From: Thermomicrobiaceae bacterium
GTDB taxonomy: Bacteria > Chloroflexota > Chloroflexia > Thermomicrobiales > Thermomicrobiaceae
Assembly (NCBI GenBank): GCA_014874455.1
Contig: JADBJL010000022.1
Location: 1 to 54,889 of the forward strand
DNA: 54,889 nucleotides
Reading direction: 5' to 3'
This document shows, piece by piece, positions 25,879 through 35,779 of the stretch. Position numbers and translations under genes: made by a program. Within the stretch, counting starts at the first letter, position 1. Every line of letters begins with the position of its first letter. Under the pieces are notes generated by a model, which was not told the DNA's origin, made no database searches, and saw only the letters and a program-made list of their open reading frames with translations.

Positions 25879-28371
25879 CTAGCGGAGTACCTCGGGCTCT
25901 CCCAGCGTCGCCTGGTAGAGGGCGTTGAACAGCAGCCGGTAGGTACCGCGCACTTGCGCGCGGAACTGCGGGCGAAAGCCGAACAGCACGGCGTTCCCTT
26001 GCCCGACGGGTACGTCGACCAGCGCGGCCTTGCCACTGAGGTGCTCGGCACCCTGAAGCCAGCCGGAGAGGAGCAGGTTGGTCAGCGGGTAGCGCGCGAC
26101 AGCCACCGCCTCTCTCTCGACGACGAAGGCCGGGCCGTCGACGAGCATGACCGTGACTTCACGGGGGTAACCATAGCCCAATGGATGCTCGGGATCGATC
26201 AGCACCTGCACCAGCGCGCCTGGGCAGGAGAAACGGCCCGGTGGCAGGCCCTCCAGCGCGTTCCTGACCGGGAGGTACAAGTGCTCGATCGCCACCTCGC
26301 TCGCCGAGCCGAGCGCGACCAGCGTCCCGCCCAGCTCGACGAACCGGCGCAGGTTGGTAAGCCCTCGCTCGCCGATGCCCCCGGCGTACTCCGCCGGATA
26401 GATGTCCGGGTCGTTACCGTGCAGGATCTCCTCGGCCGGCTGGTGGGGGAGCACGATGACGTCGAAGCGCCGCTCCAGCCGGCCCTGCCGCAGATCCTGA
26501 TCGCGCACGGTGGTGAAGGGGAGGCCGTAGCGCTCGAAGACGAAGCGCGTCCAGCCCTCGTCGATCGCGCTCGGCCGCCAGCTCCGGTAGAGCCCGACGC
26601 GAGGCTGGCGGAGTAGTTGGAACGGCACCGGCGGAGCATGTTCCAGTCCGCAAAAGAGGCAGTGCGTCTCCCGGGCGATCGACTGGACGACATCGGCCGC
26701 GAGCCCGCGAACGAGAAAGGTGCCGGCCGGCCAGTGCGCTCCCACTGCCTCGAAGTGGCCGACCGAGCGCCAGACTTGCGCCCCGGCCGCGAGCAGCCGG
26801 TTCACCGCCAGGACAGCGGCATTCGTCTCCGGACTGATGAGATAGCCAGCGGTTGCGTCACCCGCGACACGCCCCTCCGGGTAGCGAGCCTGCCGCACCG
26901 GCGAGAGTTGGGCTGCGAAGGGTCGCTCGATGAGGACGGCTTCGACGCCCATCGCGAGCGGCAACGTATGGGCGGTCGTGTCGTAGGGTGGCCTCGGCGG
27001 CCCATCGGGATAGAGCCGGACATCCGGGTAGTGCTGGACTTCGAGCAGCGTCTTGGCGAAGGCGCCGAACGGCTGCGCCAGCCGAACCACCGCGCTACCA
27101 GCCGGATAGGTGACCCCACCAGCCTGGAAGGGTGCGCTCGCCTCCTCGACCTCGACGAGGCCGGTCAGCAGCGTCTCGACCAGCTCGGCTGCCGCGAGCG
27201 GATCCGGTTGGTCGGCCGGGAGAACGAACGCGTAGGGCGACTCGCGCGAGACCGCCCGCTGCTGGACACGCCAGAAGTTGCGCACCCACTGCTCGCGGTA
27301 GCGCGCGGCGTGGCGCAGGCAGGCATAGACAGCGAGCTTCTGGTACTCGACGATGTCCTGGAGCCTCCAGGTTCCGCCGGGCCAGGGCAGCGGCTGGTTC
27401 CAGCTCGGGCGCCGGGGATCGGCGTCGTGGATCACGCGTAACGCGTCGGGCTTGAGCTCGATCGGCGAGGCGATCCGGCAGCTCGCCGCCTCGGAGAGGA
27501 GTCGCACCCCACCGTGGTAGTGCTGGTACGCACGCGACGGCGTGTAGGCATCGAAGATCACGTTCACTGCCACGCCAGCCTTCCCCGCGGCAGTCAGCTC
27601 GCAGGCGACGGCTATGCCGAGCTGGGCGATCTCGGCCTGCAAGATCGGGTCGACATTGGGATCGAACGGGTCGATATAGGGCGGCAGCACGAAGCGTGGC
27701 CCGTCCGGCGACATCTGGTGCTGGTCGAACACGATCTGGGGATGCCAGCGGTTGTGTACCAGCTCGACCACCAGCCGCGTCTCGACGAGGTTGAACATGA
27801 ACCAGTCGCGGTTGTTGTCGTGGCCGGCATAGGGGTGGTAGAGCGCTGGCGGCGCGGTTCCCTCGGCCGGGGTATCGAGCGTGCGCGCGTACCAGTCGAC
27901 GACCAGCTCGAGGCCGTCCGGGTTGAGACAGGGGATCAGGAGCAGCACGACCTCGTCGAGCATGGCGCGCAGCTCGTCGTCCGTCCTCGTCGCCAGCTCG
28001 TAGACCAGCGCGGGGGTCATCTGCGTCGAGCCGACCTCGGTGGCGTGGATGCCGCAGGTAAGCAGGACAATGCAGCGCCCTGCTCGGATCAGCCCCTCGG
28101 CTTCTCGCTCGGACAGCGCGCGGGGATCCGCCAGCCGGCGTTGGATCGCCTGGAGTTCGTCGAGCTGTGCCAGGTTGGCTGGCGACGAGACGGTGAGCAG
28201 GATCAGCGGTCGCCCCTCGGTCGTCGGCCCAAGTTCCTGGTAGAGGACGCGGTCGCTGGCAGCCGCGACCGCCTGGAAGTAGGCCAGCAGCGCGGGCCAG
28301 CCCGCCAGCCGGCGGTCAGCTCCCGGCGAGAACCCGAACCACGCCTCTGGTGACGGAACAGCCTTCGACAT
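25879..28371 (-). CDS. M14-family zinc carboxypeptidase-like protein
   Basis: 830 residues from ATG 28371. The M14 catalytic domain covers about 1-330: zinc ligands H109 and E112 in [10 protein letters not shown], the substrate Arg in [14 protein letters not shown], and the third zinc ligand region [11 protein letters not shown]. Residues about 330-830 form a long C-terminal part with a glutamine amidotransferase-like fold ([26 protein letters not shown], later [24 protein letters not shown]). This long two-domain arrangement occurs in bacterial M14-like peptidases of unknown substrate. No signal peptide is evident. It is 88 bases downstream of the FAH-type gene and on the same strand, possibly cotranscribed. 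Confidence 0.88.
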   Translation of the reverse strand: MSKAVPSPEAWFGFSPGADRRLAGWPALLAYFQAVAAASDRVLYQELGPTTEGRPLILLTVSSPANLAQLDELQAIQRRLADPRALSEREAEGLIRAGRCIVLLTCGIHATEVGSTQMTPALVYELATRTDDELRAMLDEVVLLLIPCLNPDGLELVVDWYARTLDTPAEGTAPPALYHPYAGHDNNRDWFMFNLVETRLVVELVHNRWHPQIVFDQHQMSPDGPRFVLPPYIDPFDPNVDPILQAEIAQLGIAVACELTAAGKAGVAVNVIFDAYTPSRAYQHYHGGVRLLSEAASCRIASPIELKPDALRVIHDADPRRPSWNQPLPWPGGTWRLQDIVEYQKLAVYACLRHAARYREQWVRNFWRVQQRAVSRESPYAFVLPADQPDPLAAAELVETLLTGLVEVEEASAPFQAGGVTYPAGSAVVRLAQPFGAFAKTLLEVQHYPDVRLYPDGPPRPPYDTTAHTLPLAMGVEAVLIERPFAAQLSPVRQARYPEGRVAGDATAGYLISPETNAAVLAVNRLLAAGAQVWRSVGHFEAVGAHWPAGTFLVRGLAADVVQSIARETHCLFCGLEHAPPVPFQLLRQPRVGLYRSWRPSAIDEGWTRFVFERYGLPFTTVRDQDLRQGRLERRFDVIVLPHQPAEEILHGNDPDIYPAEYAGGIGERGLTNLRRFVELGGTLVALGSASEVAIEHLYLPVRNALEGLPPGRFSCPGALVQVLIDPEHPLGYGYPREVTVMLVDGPAFVVEREAVAVARYPLTNLLLSGWLQGAEHLSGKAALVDVPVGQGNAVLFGFRPQFRAQVRGTYRLLFNALYQATLGEPEVLR

Positions 28372-28459
28372 GAGGGACTCGTCCTTCCCACGAGGGCGGC
28401 GCACGCCCTCTCGGAAGCTCGCTCGGCCCGAACGGATGGGCGCCAGCAGCGGCGAGCGC

Positions 28460-29272
28460 TCAGACCACCGGATTGTCCAGGGTAAGCCGGCCGACCGTAA
28501 TCTGGACGCGATCGCCGGGCTGGAGCGTGAAGTCGTCCGGTGGGACGATGCCGGTGCCGGTCATCAGGAAGCCACCCCAGGGAAAGGCGAGCTCCCGACC
28601 GAGCCAGCGCACCAGCTCGTCCGGCGGGCGCTTCATCTGTGCGGTCGAGGTCTCGCCGGTGAAGAGAACTGCATCGCCGCGTTGGATCACGAGCTGGATC
28701 GGCAAAGCCATGAGTTCCGCCGACGCGGCGACCACGATCCCGGGGCCGAGCGCGGCCGCGCCGTCGTAGACCTTCGCCTGGGGCAGGTAGAGCGGGTTCG
28801 CCCCCTCGATCGAGCGCGACGACACGTCGTTGCCGACCGTGTAGCCGACGATCTCCAGCGTGCGGGTGAAGGCGACTGCGAGTTCGGGCTCCGGCACGTT
28901 CCAGGCACTGTCTCGCCGGACGCGGATCGGCTCGCCCGGGCCGGCGACGCGCCAGCCCGCGGCCTTGAAGAACAACTCCGGCCGCTCGGCCTCGTAGACC
29001 AGGTCGTAGATGTCTTTGACGACGGACTCGGCCATCCGCGCGTCCCGGCTGCGCAGGTAGGTGACGCCGCTGGCCCAGACTTCGTGCTCTGGCTCGAGCG
29101 GCGGCAGGAGCGGATCGGTCGCCGGCTCGCCGGTCGGCAGCAGAGCCAGCAGTTCCCGGGCAGCCGCGGCGGGTAGCTCCAGGGCGAGCCGCAGGCTGAA
29201 GCCAGCCGGGAGGTAGCGGCCGTCTCTGGCCCAGCGCGGCCCACCGGACGTGGCATGGCGTGTCAGATACAC
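28460..29272 (-). CDS. FAH-superfamily protein, 2-keto-3-deoxy-arabinonate dehydratase-like
   Basis: 270 residues from GTG 29272, with GGAGGAGACGACTC upstream; the frame continues far further right without coding character. Motifs: [19 protein letters not shown], then [54 protein letters not shown], then [12 protein letters not shown]. The E.E....D metal pattern and the NPLYLPQAK segment are those of the FAH branch (COG3970-like) that includes 2-keto-3-deoxy-D-arabinonate dehydratase of the oxidative pentose route. It differs from the FAH gene at 6.3-7.3 kb in both size and motifs. Substrate inferred, not proven. Confidence 0.82.
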   Translation of the reverse strand: MYLTRHATSGGPRWARDGRYLPAGFSLRLALELPAAAARELLALLPTGEPATDPLLPPLEPEHEVWASGVTYLRSRDARMAESVVKDIYDLVYEAERPELFFKAAGWRVAGPGEPIRVRRDSAWNVPEPELAVAFTRTLEIVGYTVGNDVSSRSIEGANPLYLPQAKVYDGAAALGPGIVVAASAELMALPIQLVIQRGDAVLFTGETSTAQMKRPPDELVRWLGRELAFPWGGFLMTGTGIVPPDDFTLQPGDRVQITVGRLTLDNPVV

Positions 29273-29474
29273 GAGTCGTCTCCTCCGTGAGGTCTTCGGC
29301 TCCGACCCCGGCCACTGCCGGAAAACAGCGGCCAGGCCCGCGCAGCGACGCCGTCGTGACGAGCATGCGGGGACGCGTGCGCTGTCGGGTATGGTATACC
29401 AGAGGATGCCACCCGGGCCGCCACGGCTCGACGGGTGCCAGCCCTCGATCGGGAGCGGAGAGGTCTTCAGCCTG

Positions 29475-30356
29475 ATGTTCCGCCTCATCGTCCTGGATAT
29501 CGACGGGACACTGCTCGACCCCTCGGATATCGTCACCCCAGTCGTCCACGACGCCATCGGCCAGGCACGGGCGCTCGGTGTCGAGGTGGCGCTTGCCACG
29601 GGGCGCCGCCTCCGCTCCACCCGACCGATCGTCGACGAGGTGGGTATCGCGCTGCCGCTTGTCGTCCATAACGGCGCGCTGGTCTGGGATACCGAGCACG
29701 ACTGGCCGCTCCACGAGGCTGCCTTCGACCGTCCTGGCCTCGAGACGGTGATCGAGGCCGCGCTCGAACACGAGCTGGGGTTGCTCCTGATCAGAGGCCC
29801 GCAGTCGGGGGAGCGGATCGTCCTGACCGAGGTGCCTGGCCAGGCTGCCACGCTGCTGGAGGCAGCGATCGCAACCCGCCCAGGCGACGTCGAGCGCCTG
29901 CCGCCGCACGCGCTGCTCGACCTGCCCGACGTGCTGACGATCGACCTCTTTGCGCCAGAAGAGCGACTTCGCCCCGTTACCGCCAAGCTCGCCCAGCGCG
30001 GCCTCTCGCTGTTTCACACGGGGCCGCTCGCGTGGGAGGCGAGCCCACCGCTCTGGGCGGCGAACGTCCACATGCCTGGCACCACGAAGGCGAGTGGGGT
30101 CGCCGTGTTGGCCGATCAACTGGGGATCACGCTGGGCGAGGTGCTGGCGGTCGGCGATGGAGAGAACGACCTACCGCTGCTCGAGGCCGCCGGGCTCGGT
30201 GTCGCGATGGGGAACGCGGCACCGCACGTCAAGGCCCGAGCCGACGCTGTCGTCAGCGGGCACGATGAGGACGGGGTCGCCGAGGCGATCGAGCGCTTCG
30301 TGCTCCAGCCGCTGCGGGAGAGCGGCCTGTCACCGTCGCTCCGCCGACTGGGTTGA
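29475..30356 (+). CDS. Cof-type HAD-IIB phosphatase
   Basis: 293 residues from ATG 29475, with GGAGAGG about 12 bases upstream. HAD motifs: motif I LIVLDIDGTLLDPS, motif II VALATGRRL, a C2B cap domain (about 80-190), motif III lysine in MPGTTKASGVAVLADQLG and motif IV VGDGENDLPLLEAAGLGVAMGNA. These define the Cof/YbeY-unrelated HAD-IIB phosphatases that hydrolyse sugar phosphates, phosphonates or flavin phosphates. The gene is divergent from the FAH-type gene and ends four bases into the following glycosidase frame if a TTG start were used there. Substrate unknown. Confidence 0.92.
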   Translation: MFRLIVLDIDGTLLDPSDIVTPVVHDAIGQARALGVEVALATGRRLRSTRPIVDEVGIALPLVVHNGALVWDTEHDWPLHEAAFDRPGLETVIEAALEHELGLLLIRGPQSGERIVLTEVPGQAATLLEAAIATRPGDVERLPPHALLDLPDVLTIDLFAPEERLRPVTAKLAQRGLSLFHTGPLAWEASPPLWAANVHMPGTTKASGVAVLADQLGITLGEVLAVGDGENDLPLLEAAGLGVAMGNAAPHVKARADAVVSGHDEDGVAEAIERFVLQPLRESGLSPSLRRLG

Positions 30357-30376
30357 GGAGGGGGAAGGGAAGGAAC

Positions 30377-32170
30377 GTGGCTCTCGCTGGGAGAGGCCAG
30401 CGACTGACCCTCGTCCTGCTGCTCGGCCTTCTGCTCCTCGGACGTCCCTCGCTCGTCTGGGCAGCCCGCGACCCGGCGAACCCGCGCGACTTTTTCGGCG
30501 TCGTCGGCCGTGACCCGTGGTACGAATACAACACCGACCCGGAGCGCCACCCGCTCGACGTGAACCGCACCTTCCTCGAGGACATGATGGCCGACATCGC
30601 AGCGATGGGGGCCGGCTGGGTGCGGATCGAGATCCACGCCGAGTACGACCAGCCGGAAGGCCCTGGCTGGATCGACCCGGTCAAGCACGACTGGTACATC
30701 CAGGAGCTGGCCCCGCGCTACAGGGTCAAGGTGCTGGCTGTGATGGGCTCCGGCATCCTGGCCGACCTCGACCAGTCCTACCGGTTCCGGCACATCAACG
30801 ACCGGCCTGGCCCTGATGGCCGCAACAGCTACAGCCGCGCCTTCGTCCAGCGGGTCAGGGAGATCGTCGACCGCTACGGCGACCGGCTCGGCGCGATCGA
30901 GATCCTCAACGAACCCAACGCCAACCAGGTCTTGCACTGGGAGACGCTGGGCAGGGAGAAGGCCGTCGACCCCGAGATCTACGGCCGCATCGCGGTCGAT
31001 CTCTACGAGACGGTCAAGCCGGCGCACCCATCGGTGCAGTTCGTGGCCGGCTCCCTCCTCCACGACCGCGAGAGCGGCCAGACCGACCACCTCGACTGGC
31101 TGCGTGCCGTCTACGAGTCAGAGGCCGTACGAGACTACGTGCAGCGCACCGGGCGCTATCCCTGGGACGGCATCTCGATCCACCCGTACAACCTGCCGCC
31201 TGAGGAGACGCTCGCCGACGTCCAGCGGCTGCGCGCCCTCCAGACGGAGTACGGCGATACCTCCGGGATCTGGGTAACCGAGATCGGCTACCCGGCTGCC
31301 CCGCCGGAGTGGTCGGTCTCCGGCATCATGGATCCGACCCAGCAGGAGCTGGAGCAGGCCGCGTTCCTGCGCGAGGTCTACACCGTGTTGCGCGACCAGG
31401 CACCGTTCGTCGACCGCGTCTTCTGGTTCAAGTACGAAGACTTCGGATATGGTCACGACTACGCCAACTGGGGCCTGGTGAGGTTGCGCGACTCGGCCTT
31501 CCGCTACGGCCGGGAGGCGACGCCGTGGCCGCGCAAGCCGGCCTACATGGTCTACCAGTCGCTGGCACGGCCGGAGCTACTGCCCACTGCGCCGGCGCCC
31601 CCGCCACCCGACGCCGGGCCGGACGTCTGGTACTTCCCTGAGACCGGGCACACACTCCGCGGGCCCTTCCTGCGCTACTGGCGCGAGCGCGGTGGGCTCG
31701 CGCTGTTCGGCTATCCCAAGACCGAGGTGTTCTTCGTCGCCGGACGGGCGGTGCAGTACTTCGAGCGCGCGCGCTTCGAATACTGGCCGGAGTTCCGCGG
31801 CACGCCGTACGAGGTGCAGCTCGGCCTGCTCGGCTGGTACGTAACGCGGGGACGCCAGTTCGAGCGCCAGCCGCCGCCGAGCCCCGACCAGCCACCCGAC
31901 CCGAACCGGGTCTACTTCCCGGAGACGGGCCAGTACCTGAGCGGCGCGTTCAAGCGCTACTGGGAGCGGAACGGCGGCCTGGCGATCTTCGGCTATCCGA
32001 TCAGCGGCGAGCTGAGCGAGGTCAACCCCGAAGACGGCAAGACATACACAGTGCAGTACTTCGAGCGGGCCCGGTTCGAGTACCATCCGGAGCATGCTGG
32101 CACCGAGCACGAGGTGCAGCTCGGCCTGCTCGGCAACCAGGTGCTCGGTACCATGAGCTGGTACCGTTGA
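30377..32170 (+). CDS. Secreted clan-A glycoside hydrolase with two LGFP-like repeats
   Basis: 597 residues from GTG 30377, preceded by GGAAGGGAAGGA. A signal peptide is clear (LTLVLLLGLLLLGRPSLVWAA). The TIM-barrel domain (about 35-390) has IEILNEPNANQ, with the NEP acid/base glutamate, and IWVTEIGYPA, with the probable nucleophile glutamate; this arrangement is that of clan GH-A (GH5/GH39-like). A Pro-rich linker is followed by two repeats, each with YFPETG[H/Q]xLxGxFxRYWxRxGGLAxFGYP and VQYFERARFEYxPE plus EVQLGLLG, a cell wall-associated module common in Chloroflexota. Likely attached to or released from the envelope to degrade a polysaccharide. Substrate unknown. Confidence 0.82.
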   Translation: MALAGRGQRLTLVLLLGLLLLGRPSLVWAARDPANPRDFFGVVGRDPWYEYNTDPERHPLDVNRTFLEDMMADIAAMGAGWVRIEIHAEYDQPEGPGWIDPVKHDWYIQELAPRYRVKVLAVMGSGILADLDQSYRFRHINDRPGPDGRNSYSRAFVQRVREIVDRYGDRLGAIEILNEPNANQVLHWETLGREKAVDPEIYGRIAVDLYETVKPAHPSVQFVAGSLLHDRESGQTDHLDWLRAVYESEAVRDYVQRTGRYPWDGISIHPYNLPPEETLADVQRLRALQTEYGDTSGIWVTEIGYPAAPPEWSVSGIMDPTQQELEQAAFLREVYTVLRDQAPFVDRVFWFKYEDFGYGHDYANWGLVRLRDSAFRYGREATPWPRKPAYMVYQSLARPELLPTAPAPPPPDAGPDVWYFPETGHTLRGPFLRYWRERGGLALFGYPKTEVFFVAGRAVQYFERARFEYWPEFRGTPYEVQLGLLGWYVTRGRQFERQPPPSPDQPPDPNRVYFPETGQYLSGAFKRYWERNGGLAIFGYPISGELSEVNPEDGKTYTVQYFERARFEYHPEHAGTEHEVQLGLLGNQVLGTMSWYR

Positions 32171-32200
32171 GCGTGTGGGGGATGGAGGGAGACGGTCACC

Positions 32201-32755
32201 ATGTCCGAGCACGAGCAGCCGGCCGCTCAGCCGCTGGCCGTCCAGGCGGTAGTGGTTCCAGCTCTTCTACCGTACGGCCTGCTGGTACCCGAGGGGAGCC
32301 CGCTCCTACCGGCCGAGCGCCGGCCGACGATCGAGGCGGTAGAGCACATCGCGATCCGCGTTGCCGATATCCGCCGGGCCGAGGCGTTCTACCACGACTT
32401 CTTCGGCATGGACGTCGTCTTCCGGGCCCGCCAGGCGGGGGAGCGCTGGGAGTTCCTGCCCGCCGATTTCGATTGGGACGCCGGACTGCGGCAGGGAATC
32501 TACCCGGAGTACTGCTTCCTTCGCAACGGGCCTCTGGCGCTTCTGATCCAGGCGGCCGGTCGGGGCACGGTGTTCGTCGAGCCGCGGCTCCAGCACATCA
32601 GCCTGCGGGTCGCCCCGGAGTCGCTGGTCGAGCTGCGCGGCATGGCGCTCGTGCGGGGGTACGCGGTCAGCGAGGATCGACGCCACTCGTTCGTCTTCCG
32701 CGACCCGTTCGGGATCACCTGGCACCTGACCGACGGCCAGGCCGAGCCGGAGTGA
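32201..32755 (+). CDS. VOC-family (glyoxalase/dioxygenase) protein
   Basis: 184 residues from ATG 32201 with GGAGGGAGACGG upstream. After a poorly conserved N-terminal 40 residues, the VOC fold begins at VEHIAIRVADIRRAEAFYHDFFGMDVVFRA; a second half starts at LQHISLRVAPESLVELRGMALVRGYAV and ends DPFGITWHLTDG. One histidine and one glutamate per half at the usual metal positions are present (VEH, LQH). The gene follows the glycosidase by 30 bases and may be cotranscribed. Function could be antibiotic resistance, dioxygenase or isomerase; not decidable. Confidence 0.8.
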   Translation: MSEHEQPAAQPLAVQAVVVPALLPYGLLVPEGSPLLPAERRPTIEAVEHIAIRVADIRRAEAFYHDFFGMDVVFRARQAGERWEFLPADFDWDAGLRQGIYPEYCFLRNGPLALLIQAAGRGTVFVEPRLQHISLRVAPESLVELRGMALVRGYAVSEDRRHSFVFRDPFGITWHLTDGQAEPE

Positions 32756-33334
32756 GCCGCGCTGAGCCGCTATAGCCGAGAGTGATCGGACATCAAGGGA
32801 AGCCGTAAAGTTCTCTTCCCTGGGCGGGAGGGATGGTTGAGAGACACCCGTGCACCTTGCAGTTAGAAGTAAAGTTCGTTGACGAGCCGCCTCCGGTGCC
32901 ATCGCCGGACGCACTCTATAAGGGCCAGCATCAATTAGCTACGGATGTTCGGCAGAGATGCCGAGGCAAGCGGGAGTGCGTTATAGTGATGATGTTTCCT
33001 CGACGCGCAAATCGCGCATCAGAGTCGTGCGACAGCGAGTGTAGCGAGGGATAATCGCGAGGTACGATGACACCACTTCGGTATCCTTGCAACCAATGCT
33101 GATCCTTGCGTTACTCGGATATCCATGGCTCGGGGAAGCGATGCGGAGTATCCGTGAGGCTATCAGAGGACACAGGGGACATTCGTCTGAAGCTCTCCAA
33201 GCTTTACCCGGACATCTCGGATGACGCCACGAGACCCCTGTACAGTAGTTTTCGAAGATGATACTTGGCTGAACCTGTACTGCCCACTGTGGGAGTTCGT
33301 GAGGCGTTTGAACTAGTGGTAGGAGGCGCGGCAT
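32756..33334. other. AT-richer region without a supported gene, left flank of accessory patch
   Basis: I see no gene that I would annotate. The composition becomes distinctly less GC-rich here. A 35-codon frame from GTG 33154 to TGA 33259-33261 exists, but is too short to judge. The region probably marks the left boundary of horizontally acquired DNA that includes the DUF262 gene; no direct repeat or integrase supports a mobile element. Confidence 0.4.
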
Positions 33335-35047
33335 ATGGCCTTCGAACAGCTCACCGTACAGGAGATCGCCGCCCAGGCTGTGAGCAAGCGGATGGACATC
33401 CCCGAATTCCAACGTGATTTCGTGTGGAGCCCTCAAGACGTAGCCCTGCTGGCCGAGTCACTGTATCGAGATTACCCTGTGGGCTCGTTCCTGCTGTGGG
33501 ATTCATCGGACTATCAAGAGACCAAGACCGCCCAGGGGTCGCAGGCTTCTCTCTGGATTGTTGACGGGCAGCAGCGCACGACCGCTTTATGCTTGCTTCT
33601 GGGGCGAAAACCGTACTGGTGGCGGGACAGCGAAGCCTGGAACAAGGCCCTGGAGCGATACGATGTGGTGGTCAACTTGCTCCCAGAGAACGATGGGCAG
33701 TTGGTGTTCGGCCTCCCAAACCCCATCCGGCGGCAAGATCCGCGCTGGATCTCCTTACGCCGCGTCCTCTCCATCGAGGCCAAAAGCCAGGAGGACGGAA
33801 GCAAGGAAGACAAAATCGGAGAAGCGCTGACCGAACTGGCACAGGAGATTGCCCAAAGTATCGAGCAGCAGACAGGCCAGGCGAACCTCTTCGGCAAAAT
33901 CCACGCCCGGCTCCAGCGCCTGTCGAAAATTCGAGAACGACAGATCCTTGTCATCAAGGTGCAACACGAAGTAGAAGATGTTGCCGAAATTTTCTCCCGT
34001 CTGAACCAGGCCGGCACTCGGGTCAAGGAAGCCGATGTCATCCTCGCTCTGGCCGCCGTACGTAATCCGGGATGGGTGCGAGAAAAGTACCTTCCGTATA
34101 GAACTGCCCTAGAAGAACGAGGATGGGATCTCGATGCCGGCATCTTTATTCGTACCATGACGGCTATCGGCCTTGGGAGGGCCCGCTTGAAAGAGGTTCC
34201 CTCCGATTTCTGGAACCCTGAGTCCTTCGAAAAGGTTTGGAAAGAAGCATCGGATGCGATTTCCACGGTCATCAGGCGGTTAGCCCAATATGGAGTCCTT
34301 TCGGGGGACCTCCTACCTTCCATGAATAGCCTCATCCCGCTCTTTGCACTCCACGGCCGCTGGAAACAGCACCAGAGTTATCGATTCTCGAAGGCTCTTT
34401 GGTGGTTCTTGATGGCAAATCGAGCGGGACGATACAGTGGCTCTGCGATCGCGACACTCAATGAAGATGTTCAAGTCATCAGTACTGCTTCATCCTTCGC
34501 TGAGGCCACGAGGAAACTGATAGATCGTCTCGAGGTAGATTTTACCATAGACGAGGTTGAGTTTCTCAATCGGTATGACCGTGTGGGGAGCCGATTCTTG
34601 CGCCTGATCATGTTCTTAGTGCTTTACAACAACACTGCGGTCGATTGGGTAGATGGGACACGGCTGGGTTACGACAACACAGGGAGCGCTGTCACAAGCG
34701 GATATCAGCCACAATGGCACCATATTTATCCCCGAAGTCTCCTCCATCATCGCCGACAGGACGATGAGATTCATTCGTTAGCGAATATAACCGTGTTGAA
34801 CGAACGCACGAATGTCAACAAGCTCTCAGGCAAGCCACCGTGGCAATATATCCAGCAATTCAGCATCAGAGCGGACGTGCTGCGGCGCCATTGCATTCCG
34901 GAACTCTTCGCACAGGTTGCCGATGGGGACTTCCACGACTTGCAAGCCGCCTGGGCCGTCGAGCGTTTCGACGATTTCCTCCTCTCGCGCGCTGAACTCC
35001 TGGCGAAAGAGGCAAATATCTGGCTGTCTAGTCTACGGGAGGATTAA
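33335..35047 (+). CDS. DUF262/HNH (GmrSD-like) protein, probable defence nuclease
   Basis: 570 residues from ATG 33335 (AGGAGGCGCGGC upstream). The N-terminus is a DUF262/ParB-like domain: DIPEFQRDFVWSPQDVALLAESLYRDYPVGSFLLW, then IVDGQQRTTALCLLLG with the DGQQR motif that hydrolyses nucleotides. The C-terminal third has an HNH-type motif, QWHHIYPRSLL followed by LANITVLNERTNVNKLSGKPPWQYI, the DUF1524 nuclease pattern of GmrSD. Proteins with this layout act as modification-dependent or phage-induced nucleases. Codon usage is visibly less GC-biased than in neighbouring genes, suggesting transfer. ATG 35054 seven bases downstream begins a decayed partner gene. Confidence 0.88.
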   Translation: MAFEQLTVQEIAAQAVSKRMDIPEFQRDFVWSPQDVALLAESLYRDYPVGSFLLWDSSDYQETKTAQGSQASLWIVDGQQRTTALCLLLGRKPYWWRDSEAWNKALERYDVVVNLLPENDGQLVFGLPNPIRRQDPRWISLRRVLSIEAKSQEDGSKEDKIGEALTELAQEIAQSIEQQTGQANLFGKIHARLQRLSKIRERQILVIKVQHEVEDVAEIFSRLNQAGTRVKEADVILALAAVRNPGWVREKYLPYRTALEERGWDLDAGIFIRTMTAIGLGRARLKEVPSDFWNPESFEKVWKEASDAISTVIRRLAQYGVLSGDLLPSMNSLIPLFALHGRWKQHQSYRFSKALWWFLMANRAGRYSGSAIATLNEDVQVISTASSFAEATRKLIDRLEVDFTIDEVEFLNRYDRVGSRFLRLIMFLVLYNNTAVDWVDGTRLGYDNTGSAVTSGYQPQWHHIYPRSLLHHRRQDDEIHSLANITVLNERTNVNKLSGKPPWQYIQQFSIRADVLRRHCIPELFAQVADGDFHDLQAAWAVERFDDFLLSRAELLAKEANIWLSSLRED

Positions 35048-35053
35048 GAGGCT

Positions 35054-35700
35054 ATGCGTACCCTCCAGGACATGCTGGACGATTTGCCATGCGGGGCCTG
35101 CCTCCAGCCTGACAGGATCTGGAACTCGCAACCTTTTCGCGCACAAAGCGCCTATGGGACTAGACTACCAGCAGGACGCCCTGAAATACGCGCTCAAGGC
35201 CCTTTGGAAGTATTACGATGGCTTACGGGACTTCGCCGAGGGAGGCCTGCCGCAGTGAATGAGGAGCGCAAGATAGGGCTCTGGAACTGGTATAAGGACA
35301 ACGGACTTACAAGGAACCTGGATATCTCCATTGAACGCGGAACTTCAGTAGGCTCGATGAGACTCTCGATGATGCATACATCCTGTACTATGATTCTATA
35401 GGTACTCGGATATGCTATCTCCTTCCTGACTTCATCATCTGGCTCCACAAAGCACAGGAGTACGGCATCGTATTCGTTGGTCCCAAATGGATGCAACAGA
35501 CAGATTGTCAGTCCAAGTTGGACGGGTTTCGGGAACTCTTCTTCGAAGAGCTTGGCCACGCTGAGGGTTTCACGTATGAAGGGTTAGTCGTACAGGTACG
35601 CCTTCTTCTGTACACTGGATGCACGAACCAGGCGTCGCAGGCGTATCGCGATTACTGGTTCGATCATCCGCAAGAGATCGTGACTTACCTTGCGCGTTGA
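35054..35700 (+). pseudogene. Frameshifted remnant, possibly C-terminus of a restriction helicase/nuclease
   Basis: ATG 35054, with GGAGGA of the previous gene's end upstream, starts a frame that soon loses coding character. Coding-like sequence continues in three phases: LDYQQDALKYALKALWKYYDGL (to 35258), then NEERKIGLWNWYKDNGLTRN (about 35260-35340), then RLDETLDDAYILYYDS, LLPDFIIWLHKAQEYGIVFVGPKW and SQAYRDYWFDHPQEIVTYLAR, stopping at TGA 35698-35700. The last part resembles a PD-(D/E)XK region (PD followed by VGPK, with the usual acidic residue replaced by Gly) of type III-like Res helicases. By-eye similarity only. Two frameshifts and a probable N-terminal deletion make it non-functional unless they are sequencing errors. 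Confidence 0.55.
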
Positions 35701-35731
35701 TCCCGTCGCACTCTTGATCCCGTCGCACTCT
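35698..35731. repeat. Perfect 17-bp tandem duplication
   Basis: TGATCCCGTCGCACTCT occurs twice without a gap (35698-35714 and 35715-35731). The first copy begins with the TGA that ends the pseudogene, and the second ends immediately before an ATG of the DinB frame. It probably marks a slippage or recombination junction between low-GC accessory DNA and normal sequence. Confidence 0.85.
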
Positions 35732-35779
35732 ATGGACGTGGGTACGTCGTTAGGCCGATCGAGCGGAAGCGAGCAGCGC

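Noticed and set aside
28203-30119. 638-codon minus-strand frame across the FAH-type, Cof and M14 genes
   Set aside because: It is antisense to the Cof gene and out of frame with the FAH and M14 genes. Its composition is Arg-rich with no recognisable motif.
33154-33261. 35-codon frame upstream of the DUF262 gene
   Set aside because: Too short, no ribosome site and no recognisable motif; kept only as a note in the intergenic region.
32756-35731. Idea that the DUF262 region is an insertion sequence or prophage
   Set aside because: No transposase, integrase, terminal repeats or phage structural genes are present; only base composition and gene content suggest transfer.
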